The notes under the pieces: model-generated
Seen by the model: only the letters and a program-made list of their open reading frames with translations
The model's database searches: none
What the model was told of the DNA's origin: nothing
Shown: positions 20,283-31,664 of the stretch, piece by piece
Layout: each line of letters opens with the position of its first letter
Position numbering within the stretch: position 1 is the first letter of the stretch
Assembly (NCBI RefSeq): GCF_030272615.1
Contig: NC_081413.1
Location: 186,772,669-186,836,668, forward strand
Source: Cryptomeria japonica
Lineage: Eukaryota; Streptophyta; Pinopsida; Cupressales; Cupressaceae
Direction: 5' to 3'
DNA: 64,000 nt
Position numbers and translations under genes: made by a program

Positions 20283-20893
20283 CACATATACATATACATA
20301 TATATATTTATATATACATATATCTATATATGTATATATATATATATATATATACATACATGTATACATGTATGTATATGTATATACATATATATACATG
20401 TATACATGTATACATACATGTATGTATACATGTATGTATATATATATGTATATACATATACATACATGTATACATACATGTATGTATACATGTATATATA
20501 TATATATGTATATACATATACATACATGTATACATACATGTATGTATACATGTATACATGTATATATATGTATATACATATATATATACATACATGTACA
20601 CACACACACATATATACACACACATATATATGTATATATACACATACATATACATACATTTATATATGTATGTTTAATGGAGTGAGAGAGTAGACAGTGT
20701 CGCAACTTTTGAGAAGCGAACATTACTGCTAAGCAATGTATGCATATATATATATACATACATATATGTATGTATGCACACACACACACAAATATATATG
20801 TGCGTGTGTGTGTGTGTATACATGTATGTTTGATGGAGTGAGAGAGTAGATAGTGTTGCAACTTTTGAGAAGCGAACATTACTGCTAAGCAAT

Positions 20894-20925
<32 letters not shown>

Positions 20926-21042
20926 ACATACACACACATACACATACACATACATGTGTGTGTGTGTGTGTGTTTATGTATATACATATATGTATATACA
21001 TAAACACACACACACACATATATATACATATATATATATATG

Positions 21043-21089
<47 letters not shown>

Positions 21090-21267
21090 GTATGTGTATT
21101 TGTATATGTATATATACATACACACACGCATATATATACATATATATATACATACATATGTATATATACATACATACATATACATATGTATATATACATA
21201 CATACATATACATATGTATATACATACATATATATATATATACACACATATACATATGTATATGCAT

Positions 21268-21303
<36 letters not shown>

Positions 21304-21565
21304 GCATGTGTGTATGTATATTTACATATACAAATACACATACATATATATATATATATACATATATACATATACATATATACATATATATATATACATA
21401 TATACATATATATATACATATATATATATATATACATATATGTGTGTGTGTGTGTGTGTGTGTGCATATACATATGTATATACATAAACACACACACATA
21501 TATGTGTGTGTTTATGTATATTCATATGTATATCCATAAACACACACACATATGTGTATATACAT

Positions 21566-21610
<45 letters not shown>

Positions 21611-21663
21611 AACCCACACATGTATATACATATATATACATATATGTATATATGTATATGCAC

Positions 21664-21698
<35 letters not shown>

Positions 21699-22018
21699 GA
21701 GAGAGAGAGAGTGAGAGATACACATATATACATATATGTATATGTATATGCATATACATACATGTATATACATACACACACATATATACATATGTATATA
21801 TACATATACATATACATATTAGTAATTAAGAAAGTCTAAGTTGATTAGGTAATGTGTAAGTTAGTTAATTATATTTGACTAAGTATTATATTGTGGCTGA
21901 TTCATAGTAATATTTCACATGACTATTTATGTGTTGGCTTTATATTTAGAAAAGAAGCCACATAGCCTAGTGGTGGCGATAAGAGGGAGAGTGGTGTTAA
22001 TTCAAAGAACTTAATTAT
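20065..22018. repeat. Compound microsatellite, second copy of the tandem duplication
   Basis: It repeats about 18260-20064 block by block, including two islands, the GAGAGAGA run (19741, 21697) and the unique 190-base tail (21828-22018). Differences are mostly repeat-length changes, so the duplication is recent. Confidence 0.93.
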
Positions 22019-23077
22019 AGCATTGAGAGAAGGAAATAATTCAATTATTGTGAGGGAATAGGCTAGTTGTGCTTAGGAATTTATATACTAGTGGATAAGT
22101 TGTGAAGCTAGCGTAATTGGAGAAAGGAATAAGAATTGTGTGGTAGCTATATTATAGGCATGAGGAATCTTCTTTATTTTATATTAAGATATATTATATG
22201 ATATTGTGTGAGCTTAAGTTAAGCAATGTTCGAAATTGTGTTACTTATAGTATATGCATTCTTGCGTGATAGAAACTTGTTAATCTTTATGACTAGATTA
22301 ATGTATGTGATAGATAAGTTAGAACTATGCTATGATATCCTTCTTAGTAAATAGGAATGAATGAGTTGGTTAATCCTAGGCTTAGATCAATCCGTGGATG
22401 AGAATAGCCTGGACAGTCATTATATTATTAACTCATGGGAATAGTATGGGTTTAGTAAAGTGGCCAGTTTACCAAATAAAGCAATGAAGTGGGTGGACAT
22501 ACAACCCTCACTCAAAAATCCGGGTGATGAATTCTTTGGCCAAAGTAATGTAGGTTGCCTTTGTCTACATTGTTAGTTCAGTGTGATCCAAGTTTACATA
22601 CTAGACAGGGAATGCGATACTTGTAAGTTGTAGCCAATATATGGTAGCTCTAGTTATGTAGGACACAAAACTATGCTCATAAGGCTATATTATTGTGAGG
22701 TTGCCAAACCAAACTCTTCGTTGAAGGGTCGGGTCGCTTTAGTTAGAAGAGGCACAGGGGATTATAAAGTCTTGGTTGGGTGGAAAAGCACTTGAGTGAT
22801 GCTCTTCCTCATGCAGATGGCAGCCAGTATTTGGGGATGTATGCCAACAAGGACATCTTGACCCTGTTGTATCTAATATGTTTCTTAAAATCTCCTAGAA
22901 GCTTCATATATATTCAAATATTCCTAAAGCAAATGGAAGTTTGAAAGGAAAAATGTATATGCATTCATATGCTTATGAATATGTTATTGTATTCGATTCA
23001 TGATTAAATGAAAATTGAAAAGAGATTTATTGCAAATATGTATCTTGTTATTGAAAGGAAATGGGAAATTTTTTATC
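22019..23077. other. Unique non-coding DNA, probably part of the old gypsy LTR
   Basis: No ORF of significance. The text (GGGAATAGTATGGG, GTGGCCAGTTTACC, CTCACTCAAAAATCCGGG) resembles the U3 of plant gypsy LTRs in style only. Element B is inserted at its right end, after ACTTG. Confidence 0.4.
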
Positions 23078-23082
23078 ACTTG
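23078..23082. repeat. Target-site duplication of element B (left)
   Basis: ACTTG, repeated exactly at 40357-40361. Confidence 0.9.
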
Positions 23083-24309
23083 TGTATGCATGTAGAATTC
23101 ATCTTAATAACAATGTATCAATTAGAAATCAAAAGGGAAATCACGAATCCCCATCTAATCAAAGAATCTAACAAACAAGACAATGAAATAATGCAATATC
23201 AAACAAATAAGAATTATAATAATTCAATCAAAAACTCCCTATTCCAAGATTGCATATCGCTTCCATTACTCTTCTCTTCTCTGTGGTATGATGGCTCTCA
23301 GATATTGTGCTAGTAACCTGCAAGTGACACAAAGATTCGAAGTTCGTGATTATTGAAGATGGAGATTGAATGCTCAATTATATATTTTTTGATGAGATTG
23401 ATTGAAAGGTGGAATAGATTGATCAAGAGGTGGAACTCAGGTGAGCTCACATGAAAATTGATAGTTGAAATGTTGATTGTAGGAGTGGAACTCAATAGAT
23501 TGAATAGATCAATGGAGTCAACTGATTGAGAAAAAGCTGACTGAAGGAAGAAAAAGAATGATTGGAGGAAATAAAGAGGATGACAAAGAAAACTTAATTT
23601 AGAAAAAAAATAACTAAAAGATGGAAATAGAGATTGGAGAGATAAATGATTTAATTAATTAATTTAGCATGTGCTTGCATTTAGATTTTTAATTAAATCT
23701 TTGCATGAGATTTAATTCAATTCAATTTAGCATTTGAATATATTTAGAACTTGACTTTGATTTTCAATTTGGTTTTTGAAATCATGCACATGTAATTGAA
23801 TTTGGAAGAAATTAGAAGAATATGAAATTAAATGAAATTAGAATTTGGGGGATTTGGAAATGGAAGAATTGATTAGTTAATTAAATAATTTAAAGAAACT
23901 ATTTAATTATGTAGAAATGGAATTTAATTAAATAATAAAGATTATTTAATTTAAAGGATAAAATCATAATTAATTAAATAATAAATATTTAATTAATATT
24001 TAGAAGAGGGTTGAATGATTAGTTGATCAAAGATAAAAATTGATGATTAATTTATTTAAATAATAAAGATTATTTAAATAGGGGAATTAACCATAATTAA
24101 TTAAATAATAAATATTTAATTAATATTTAGAAAATGATTAAAATGATTAAATGATGATAGAATAAGAAATAGAATAATTAGTAAGATTATGAGAAAATAT
24201 GAAATTAAAAGAATAAGATTAATTAACTTAATTAAATAATTAAAGAATTATTTAACTAATTAGAGGAATAATTAGCACATGATCAATGAGACATTTTTAG
24301 GTGTCTACA
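23083..24309 (-). repeat. Element B 3' LTR
   Basis: 1227 bp, TGTATGCATG .. GTGTCTACA on +. It is a close match to 36968-38112 plus 40254-40356, and it shows the empty site of the nested element (AAATATGAAATTAAAAG). Confidence 0.92.
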
Positions 24310-24323
24310 TTTGCCCCTCTTTG
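24310..24323 (-). other. Polypurine tract of element B
   Basis: The minus strand reads AAAGAGGGGCAAA directly before TGTAGACACC. Confidence 0.85.
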
Positions 24324-24584
24324 AGACAAAGTCAGAACGACATTGTTTCAAAGAAAACGAAAAATTCTGCCCCAGTATGCCTTGGTACTATTGTATAGTG
24401 TAAATATGCTCCCTCAGAAAAGGTGGTCGGAAAATTCAAAAATTGAGACCATGTTTTCGATATCAGTGTAACTAGCAAGTGTGTGAAATTTTGTGCGATT
24501 TCGAGATCGTTTGAGTAGGCTACAAGGTGTTTGAAGCTAGCGTGGACCACGAGCGTCGAGGTGTCAAAAAACCCTAATTTTGTG

Positions 24585-24593
24585 CTATAAATA
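24585..24593 (+). promoter_or_regulatory. TATA box of the divergent PMD gene
   Basis: TGCTATAAATAGAG is a consensus plant TATA box on the plus strand, only about 275 bases inside the 3' LTR border and pointing toward the PMD ORF. It implies that this gene has its own promoter rather than using the LTR. Confidence 0.75.
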
Positions 24594-24835
24594 GAGATTT
24601 TTATGTTTTCATTTGCTCATTTTCAATTTGGTAATTCCTTGGTTTTCTCTGCAATTTGTGTGCTTTTTTATGAGTATTTGATCATCATAGCTGGTTATAG
24701 AGCTCGATTGCACCTGTTTGATCGAGTACGTTCATATCAAAGACCTCCTAGGACTGGCGGCACGATATTTTTCCAATTTTTTTTTTGCCTGTTTTATACT
24801 ATTTTCCCCCCAAAAAATCTTGATCAATTTTTGCA

Positions 24836-25085
24836 CTATGTTACGCAATCGCTTGTCAATGTTTACGCATTCATTGTTAATGTATCGCAATAGCTTTTAC
24901 TATTACGCATGCATCTTAAGTGTTACGCATTAGCTTTAAACATGTTGCATTTGCTCATTTCTTTATGCAATAGTATTGTAACGCATGCGCTCATTTCATT
25001 ACGTATTAGCTTTAATCGTCACACAAGAGTCATAATTGTACCGCATTAGTCATAACTATCACACATTCATTGTATATGTAATTTT
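24836..25085 (+). repeat. TTACGCAT motif array in the PMD leader/intron
   Basis: About a dozen variants of TTACGCATTAGC (TTACGCAATCGC, TAACGCATGCGC, TACCGCATTAG and so on) recur every 20-30 bases between the TATA box and the acceptor-like TTTGCAG at 25152-25158. The same motif, in the same orientation relative to its gene, fills the Gag leader of this element (36160-36840). Confidence 0.8.
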
Positions 25086-25158
25086 TGTCATGCGTTTTGA
25101 GAATATTTTTTGTTTTTCGGGACCCGATATCTAATATTTTGAACATTTTCTCTTTGCA

Positions 25159-26966
25159 GGAGAATATTGGAGTGTTATACTGCCGACAGAGCAGACCTAG
25201 TGGACTTGATCTTCGAGCTGACTTACTTGATGAGGAGATTGAGCATATCTGACAGCTTGGTCTATATTATGTTTTACATTTTCCAGAGGTTACGACCAAC
25301 AGAGCCATGATTACAACTTTGATAGAGCGGTGGCACTCAGAGACTTGTTCATTCCATCTTCCGACTGGTGAGGCATCCATTACCTTAGAGGATGTATGGC
25401 GTATACTGCGTATTCCTATTCATGGTGAGAGAGTTGTATATGATCATGATGATGGCATTACTGGACTATGTGCACTTTTCGAGTGTGAGATACATGACTT
25501 GCAGATCAGTGGCCGTTATGACATCCCTTGGGCCCGATTAGACTATGATGACATGACTATTGTATTATGCGGTGTTGTCGGTGGTTTACTGATACCTGAC
25601 AGACGAGGTCATGGATTTCCAGTTGGATGGGGCAGAGTGCTCCATGATATGATTGTTCATCGTCGATTGTATGCATGGGGTCCTTGTCTACTTGCCATGT
25701 TGTACTATCAGATGCATGGTATTGTGTATCTTGGATACCGTTCTATCAGTTGTGGTGTTACTTTTCTCCAGACATGGGCATGGGAGCACATTTCTATTTC
25801 TAGGCCTATCATTCATGTAGATTTGCAGCCTGGTGAGCCTTATGCTTTCAGGTATACAACAGGTATCAGACATAGGGGTTCGGGGAACACCTTGTATTGG
25901 AGACATTAGTTTGACATATTTTATTTGGAGACCATACTTAGATTTCCTTGGTTGGGAGGATAATGCAGTGCATTTTCCTTTCTGCCAACAACAGAGATAT
26001 CTTATTGGTAGGACCTTTGAGACCCAGTGGATCATTAAGATGTATCTTCCAGGGCAGGTTCTGAGACAGTTTGGACAGGTATAGGTGACACCAGTGGTTA
26101 CTGCTTATTTCGCTTGTGTATCGCGGGAGGTATCTGATTGGGGTGTTTGCATACAGCCACATGTTGCTTCTGCTGAGTTTGATTCTTTGCAACCATTACT
26201 CTAGGGTTGGGGTAGAGGTGCAATGGATCCAAGGATGATGATGGAGTATGATGCGTGGTTTGCTAGGCATAGGCCAGTGCCTTTGACTGATCCTGTTGTT
26301 CCGATTACAACACAACAAATTCACCATTCTAAACAGTGGTTGAGGATAGATGTAGGGGAGAGAGCCAGAGGAGGAGGAGAGGGTGGAGCTAAGAGAGGAG
26401 ATGAGGATGATGAGGGAGGAGGTGAAGGAGGAGGTGAGGGAGGTGAGGGAGATGAGGATGTAGACATTGGTGGAGACACCGAGTCTATTAGCAGTGAGGA
26501 TAGCGATGATTCTTCTGAGTCATCGAGCAGCTAGGGTGGAGATGATGATGAGGATATACTAGAGCTGGAGGATGTGCCTGCTAGAGAGGGTGGGAGAGGA
26601 CAGGGTGGTGAGGAGGATGAGCTGCATATTTTTAGAGCGTGGGTCCGGAGTTTGGAGGATGAGGTTGCTAGACGAGATATCGAGCGGGAGACCTACCGTG
26701 CAGATTATGGTGCCCTTGAGGCTGAGAGAGATCATCTCCAGAGGGAGAGAGATGAGGCAGTGCGAAGATGTCAGATTACCATGGATGCCTTTGATCAGCT
26801 TTTTAGAGCAGGTACCAATGCGCGTGACTAGGTAGATAGGTATTTCACTACTGCGCAGGAGGCTATTTATTATAGACAGGCATATGAGAGAGCCATCCTT
26901 GAGGGTCAAAGAGAGCCTAGCTTCAGTGCATTCATGGGGAGGAGATCGAGTAGATCTACTTCATGA
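25159..26966 (+). pseudogene. Plant mobile domain (PMD, MAIN-like) gene carried antisense in element B
   Basis: After a likely intron ending TTTGCAG at 25158, the frame reads ENIGVLYCRQ, a stop at 25250, then the PMD signature: LIERWHSETCSFHLPTGEA, ITLEDVWRILRIPIHGE, then GWGRVLHDMIVHRRLYAWGP. At about 25850 the frame shifts by one; the rest (WRPYLDFLGWEDNAVHF, MYLPGQVLRQFG, YDAWFARHRP) is the usual PMD C-terminal half. Beyond it are a Gly/Glu/Asp-rich stretch with a Ser run (26360-26530) and a coiled coil (26630-26820). Stops at 26082, 26202, 26532 and 26829 break it. Exon 1 is unresolved. PMD proteins (MAIN, MAIL1) act in the nucleus in silencing and genome stability, and PMD genes are known inside plant transposons. 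Its role here is unknown. Confidence 0.85.
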
Positions 26967-29735
26967 CATACTAGCAGTGGTGGCGTTATGGGACCACTTT
27001 GACATCCTAGGGCAGGATCCACCTGCTGGCAGAGGCAGTGTTGGTTGATCATGTTATCTGAGCCTTCGGGCTTATTTATTGTATTCGTACACATTATCAT
27101 TTTTGAGTTATATATATATGATATGCAGGTTTTGGCAGTGATCTATTTATGTTTTGTTTTCCATGTATGCTTATATGATGCTATGAGTTTTATGATGCAT
27201 ATCTATTTGATTCTATGCAATGGTAGTTCATGTATGTATTAATGATGCTAATGAATGTAATGGAATCTATAATGAATGCAATGAAATGTTTTTGGTATGA
27301 TAATGGCTGAATCAATTTTAACTCAGATACACCTTGAAGAAATGTTAGTTAGATGATATAAAGAAAAATTGATGATAGAAAGAATGCGATTTAGAAAGAA
27401 GATGAGAAATCAACAAATTATCAATAAGCAAATGAGATGAGAATGAAATTGAAAGAATCACGAACCCGTGTCACATATTTTATTGCGTCAATATATATTC
27501 ATAACTGAGCCTTATTATTGAACAATGAAGCTTAGCACATCATGGTATAAGGAACCAAGATGCAAAGATATCTCATTGTAGAAACAAACACGTAGCAGAC
27601 AAGGAGTGAACCCTCCATTCTGGGAATTATGCTAGGGGTCGAGGTATGTGTGGCATCCAATAGCTGGAAGCTCCTATCACAGACACCCATTAGAGAAATC
27701 TCCCTAGAATTTCATTGGTTCACACCACAAATGGCAAACAAAGAAAAAGATAATGCCCATCGTAGCTCCTCTAGTCACTTGTGGACATCCTTGAGTAGCA
27801 TAGGAACAATATCTGTCGCCAAATGATAAAAGATAAAGACTGACCCAGACAAAATTCAGCAGCTATACTGACCTTGTGCCTTCGTTCTCAGTTGCTTGAT
27901 GTGATGGTTGATAATGTCTGATCTCAGAAAGTTGCAGACCCCGTTTAAGACCGACCTGTCTGATTTCGAGTGTATCCTCTTCTGTTTAAGACAAGATAAT
28001 GATCACTTGATATGGATATGATACGATTGATAAGACAGTTTGATCAGTTGATTGCAGATGTTTGACTGGATAGTCGTATCCTTTGTTAACTTCGTGCGAA
28101 GTGTTTGCTAGATATCTGCTAGGGTATTTGTTTCTCACAAGACATTTTATTGCAAGTTTTTTTGATTGATTGATTTTCGATTTTTAGTTCTTTTCCAAGA
28201 GCTTTTTCGATGTTTTTGGATTATGTAGATCAATATTTGAATGTTTTTGGATTTATTTTTTTAGGATCGTATTTGAATGTTTTTGGTTGATTTTTTCAGG
28301 ACATTATATATGGATGTTTTTGGTATTTTTAGATTTTTCACTGTTTTTGGATATTTGTGAAGGACATTATATGAATGTTTTTGGTATTTCAAGTTTTTCA
28401 GTGTTTTTGGATTTTGAGTTTTTCATTGTTTTTTGGATTTTATGTTTTTCATTGTTTTTGGATTTTGAGTTTTTCATTGTTTTTGAATTTTGAGTTTTTC
28501 ATTGTTTTTGAATTTTGTTGAAGGACGTTATATGATTTTAAGGATTTTTTCAGGACTTTATATGATTTTTAAGATTTTTGAAGGATTGTTTTATGATTTT
28601 TTTTTTAATTTTTGAAGTTATGCCCCTAGTGTCCAGACCTATATGACATGATGATCTGTAGAATGCATGTGGAGACAATGAATTTTTGACATGACCTATG
28701 TTAATGCAATATGCATGATGAAGATGCATTTCCTATTCAAACAAGGTTGATTGTGTTTGTTTTAGCATTTGTTTTACACCAATTGAAATGGAGGTGCAAA
28801 ACCTTTCACAGATAAGCGGTCAATCAATCCCTAAGGTCCCTTGGATCATTCAAAGTAACACACTTAGTGACTAGGATTTACAAATGGAGACGCATAAAAC
28901 TTCCCCACTGGTTCTTGAAACTTAGATCTTCTTTTGCCCATGTGTGTGCAAATGAGTTAATTCCTTCTCTTGTGTTCACTAAAGATCCTTAGCATCCTAT
29001 ATGACTAGCTAAATGGATTATCCTAACTTCAAAAGCATCTCGAATAGAGCCTCGCTGCCAGCAAGCCTTGAGAGCTCCGACGAGGTTATAGACTATAATT
29101 TCTCAAATATTGCTCCATTGCCAGTAGACGTTCATAGCCCTGATGGAGTTACTTGCATGTTCCCATTGTCAAGCTTTTTGTCGCACTTGCATGTGTGATA
29201 TTTCAGTTATATATCATTGCTCTTTTGCCTTAAGATGGATATTTGGCATAGTTTTTTTTTTTCTTGCCTTGACTTGTAAGTAATGAAACCTACTTGGGTG
29301 TGACAATTACAGCGACGTTGAAGAATTTTTTTAGATTTTTCACTAGTCATATGATCAACTAGGTGTCTCGAGTAAATTAGAGATTTATTGTGTTTGAGAT
29401 ATAACAATTGATAGATTCTGGGTTAACAAGTCTCAAATAGTAAAATCACTACCCAACCATAAGTAAAGCGTCGTCACAGGGTAATGTTGAAAATGAATGA
29501 CCTTAGGACCTCAAAGACTTCATGTCTAAATATCTAAGAAAGGAGATGACCCTTATTTCTCTTGAATGCAAACGAATGATAAACTTGGACAATTGCCTTG
29601 TTTTATTGATGTTGCTATATGTAATTGCCGAAACTTTTGAGAATGCAATGCATTTAAAAAATAAACTATATGCAATGCAGTGTTTTAAATGATATGATAT
29701 GCAATGCAGAAAGTAAAACCTAAACTACACAGTCC
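26967..29735. other. Non-coding internal DNA of element B where RT-IN would be expected
   Basis: No RT, RNase H or integrase motif in any frame; open frames are under 70 codons. It contains the T-rich minisatellite at 28180-28620. Two short repeats of the form TTGAGAG/GAGCTCCGACGAGGTTAT followed by CATAGCCCTGATGGAGTTAC (29060-29160) look like a diverged local duplication. It may be former pol sequence beyond recognition or acquired filler. Confidence 0.6.
28180..28620. repeat. T-rich minisatellite
   Basis: Irregular tandem units of about 25-30 bases, built on TTTTTGGATTTTGAGTTTTTC and ATGTTTTTGG. The clearest units are at 28390-28520. Confidence 0.85.
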
Positions 29736-31055
29736 TTAGGTATAATATCGCTTAAGGTGCGTGCTGTTCATAGGGTCAGACAGTGGATCTCCCTCTCTGA
29801 CTCCTAGAAATTCTGAAATTGCTTTGTCGTTTTCAAACCAATCCAGTGTTGGTTTTCCTTCTTGCCCCCAATCAATCAAGTGTGAATGCACTAGGGGTAA
29901 ATCATTACTCCCTTCTTTAGTAGACTCTGATAACATGCAGACTTGATTGTTTGAATGACTTTGTGTATTTTCATCCTGTATAAGTTTTATTTGATACCTT
30001 GATATTACACTTTCTGGTGGGCTAGAATCATGGAGTGATAAGAATTCATAGTCATGAGAGTCTGTCTCACTTTCAATATATGTTTCATCATATGAGCTAT
30101 CATCACTCATTTCTTCTTGTTCCTACCTCTGATTTTGTTGGAGATTGACTAGTCTTCTTTGGACATTAGTTACCCTTCTTAAGCCTGGTATAAGCCTTTG
30201 CAATCTTTCTTCATCTGTTTCGTGAGGTTGAGCCTGAGTTGTTTCTCGTGGTAGAAGTAGTGACAATAACCACAGGTGGGATTCAGGTGGTGGTGGTAAA
30301 CCTGCATCTACTACCACATTAGCCTATACTATTGTGTCAACAACTGCATCATTTTGTAACTTAGTGTTAGGTTCTTGCAGGAGTTGTCTCATGTCTTCTC
30401 CATCTGATTCTGCACTAGGTGATGTAGGTACTTGATTACTTGTTTGAGATGAAGATGGGAGCGCCTGTGTTGACAAATCCCTTTGTGGTATGTAGTCTGA
30501 CGGTTTCCTTGGTCGATTTAATATATCAAGGGTACATTGTCTTGCTTTTGTGATATGTTGTACATGCTTATATCCCAATCCTTGATTCCTTGGATTATCA
30601 TTAGGAACAACAGGTTCTAGTCTTCCTTGTTTCTGCAACCCAAGGCCTATGGTACCATCATATCCATGTCTCTGGAGCATTTTGAATCCATTTCCATAAT
30701 TATCTGTGTGTATTATGGGTATTATCATATGATCTTCTTCTCTCTATATCAAATGGTTAGCATCTTCGTTCAGGGATTCTTCTTGTAAGTCACCCCATCT
30801 AATGAAAGAGCATGAGTCTGTGTATCTGACAATTTCTTTTCCTTTGTCTTGTTTTTGCACTGTAGTGTGAGGTTTCCCAAAGGACGTAGGAGAAAGAGAC
30901 AATTGTCTCCCACTTAAAGTATTTGCAATAAAGTACTCTCCACAACCCATATCTTTTATTTGTAAGGAGGATGTTGTAGGCATATCCTTTTTTGTTTCTG
31001 TGATCTTTAATGTTTCCAGTTGTGTAGTGAGAGGTGCGGCCTGATTGATAGGTAC
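29736..31055 (-). pseudogene. Element B polyprotein downstream of protease, with G-patch-like segment
   Basis: It continues the protease frame, with stops near 30984, 30729, 30318 and 30111. A G-patch-like block at about 30700-30560 reads GYDGTIGLGLQKQGRLEP and NQGLGY, a feature placed between PR and RT in Tat/Ogre-type elements and thought to bind RNA. The last part (30110-29736) is acidic and Ser-rich and ends LKRYYT. In a complete element RT would follow; here the frame ends at 29736. Confidence 0.75.
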
Positions 31056-31664
31056 CTATTTATCCACACTGTCTTTTAGGTAATTGCAATATTGGAATGG
31101 GTTTGGATCACCCTTTATGGTGATTTCAATACCATTGTATGGGAATTTGACACACTGATGAAATATGGATGGTACTGCTTGCATGGTGTGGATCCATGGG
31201 CGGCCCAATAACATGTTATATCCTACTTCTCTGTCCAAGATTTGCAAAGTGACCTTTGTCGTTATAGGTCCTACTTGTACAGGTAATGTTAGAATGCCTT
31301 TTGATGGACGTTCTTCATCATCGTAAGCCTTGATATTTATCCTCTTGGAAGAATCAATGTGAAGTTCAGAATATCCTAGTGCTTTGACTAGCTTTAAAGT
31401 ACAAATGTTGAGACCGACTCCCCCATCTATGAGCACTCTTCTGATTCTTCTCTTATGAATGTAAGCTTCCAGATGTAGTGGGTCGTTATGAAGCAGTCTA
31501 TCACTAGGAATATCTTGTTTTGTGAATGCAATATGTGTGCTTTGTGTCAGATTTCCCACCATAGACTGGAAGGCATTTTCATCTATATCTCTGTCCACTA
31601 CCGAATCTTGAAGTGCTTTGTCCAGTATAGCTCTATGATTGGGTGAAATACACAATAGTTTCAA
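31056..31664 (-). pseudogene. Element B aspartic protease domain
   Basis: Over 202 codons the frame has HKRRIRRVLIDGGVGLNIC as the active-site loop (DGG in place of DTG/DSG, as is usual in Tat-lineage PR), then TLPVQVGPITTKVTLQILD and the flap-side motif YNMLLGRPWIHTMQAVPS (LLGRPW..). It is in the same frame as Gag and the G-patch part. The domain looks intact; inactivation comes from stops on both sides. It would cleave Gag precursors. Confidence 0.87.

Noticed and set aside
18260-22018. Reading the duplicated microsatellite block as centromeric satellite
   Set aside because: Only two units with heterogeneous microsatellite content; no long array and no monomer period of satellite type.
25688-26192. 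Minus-strand ORFs opposite the PMD gene
   Set aside because: The plus strand carries the PMD motifs; the minus frames show no domain.
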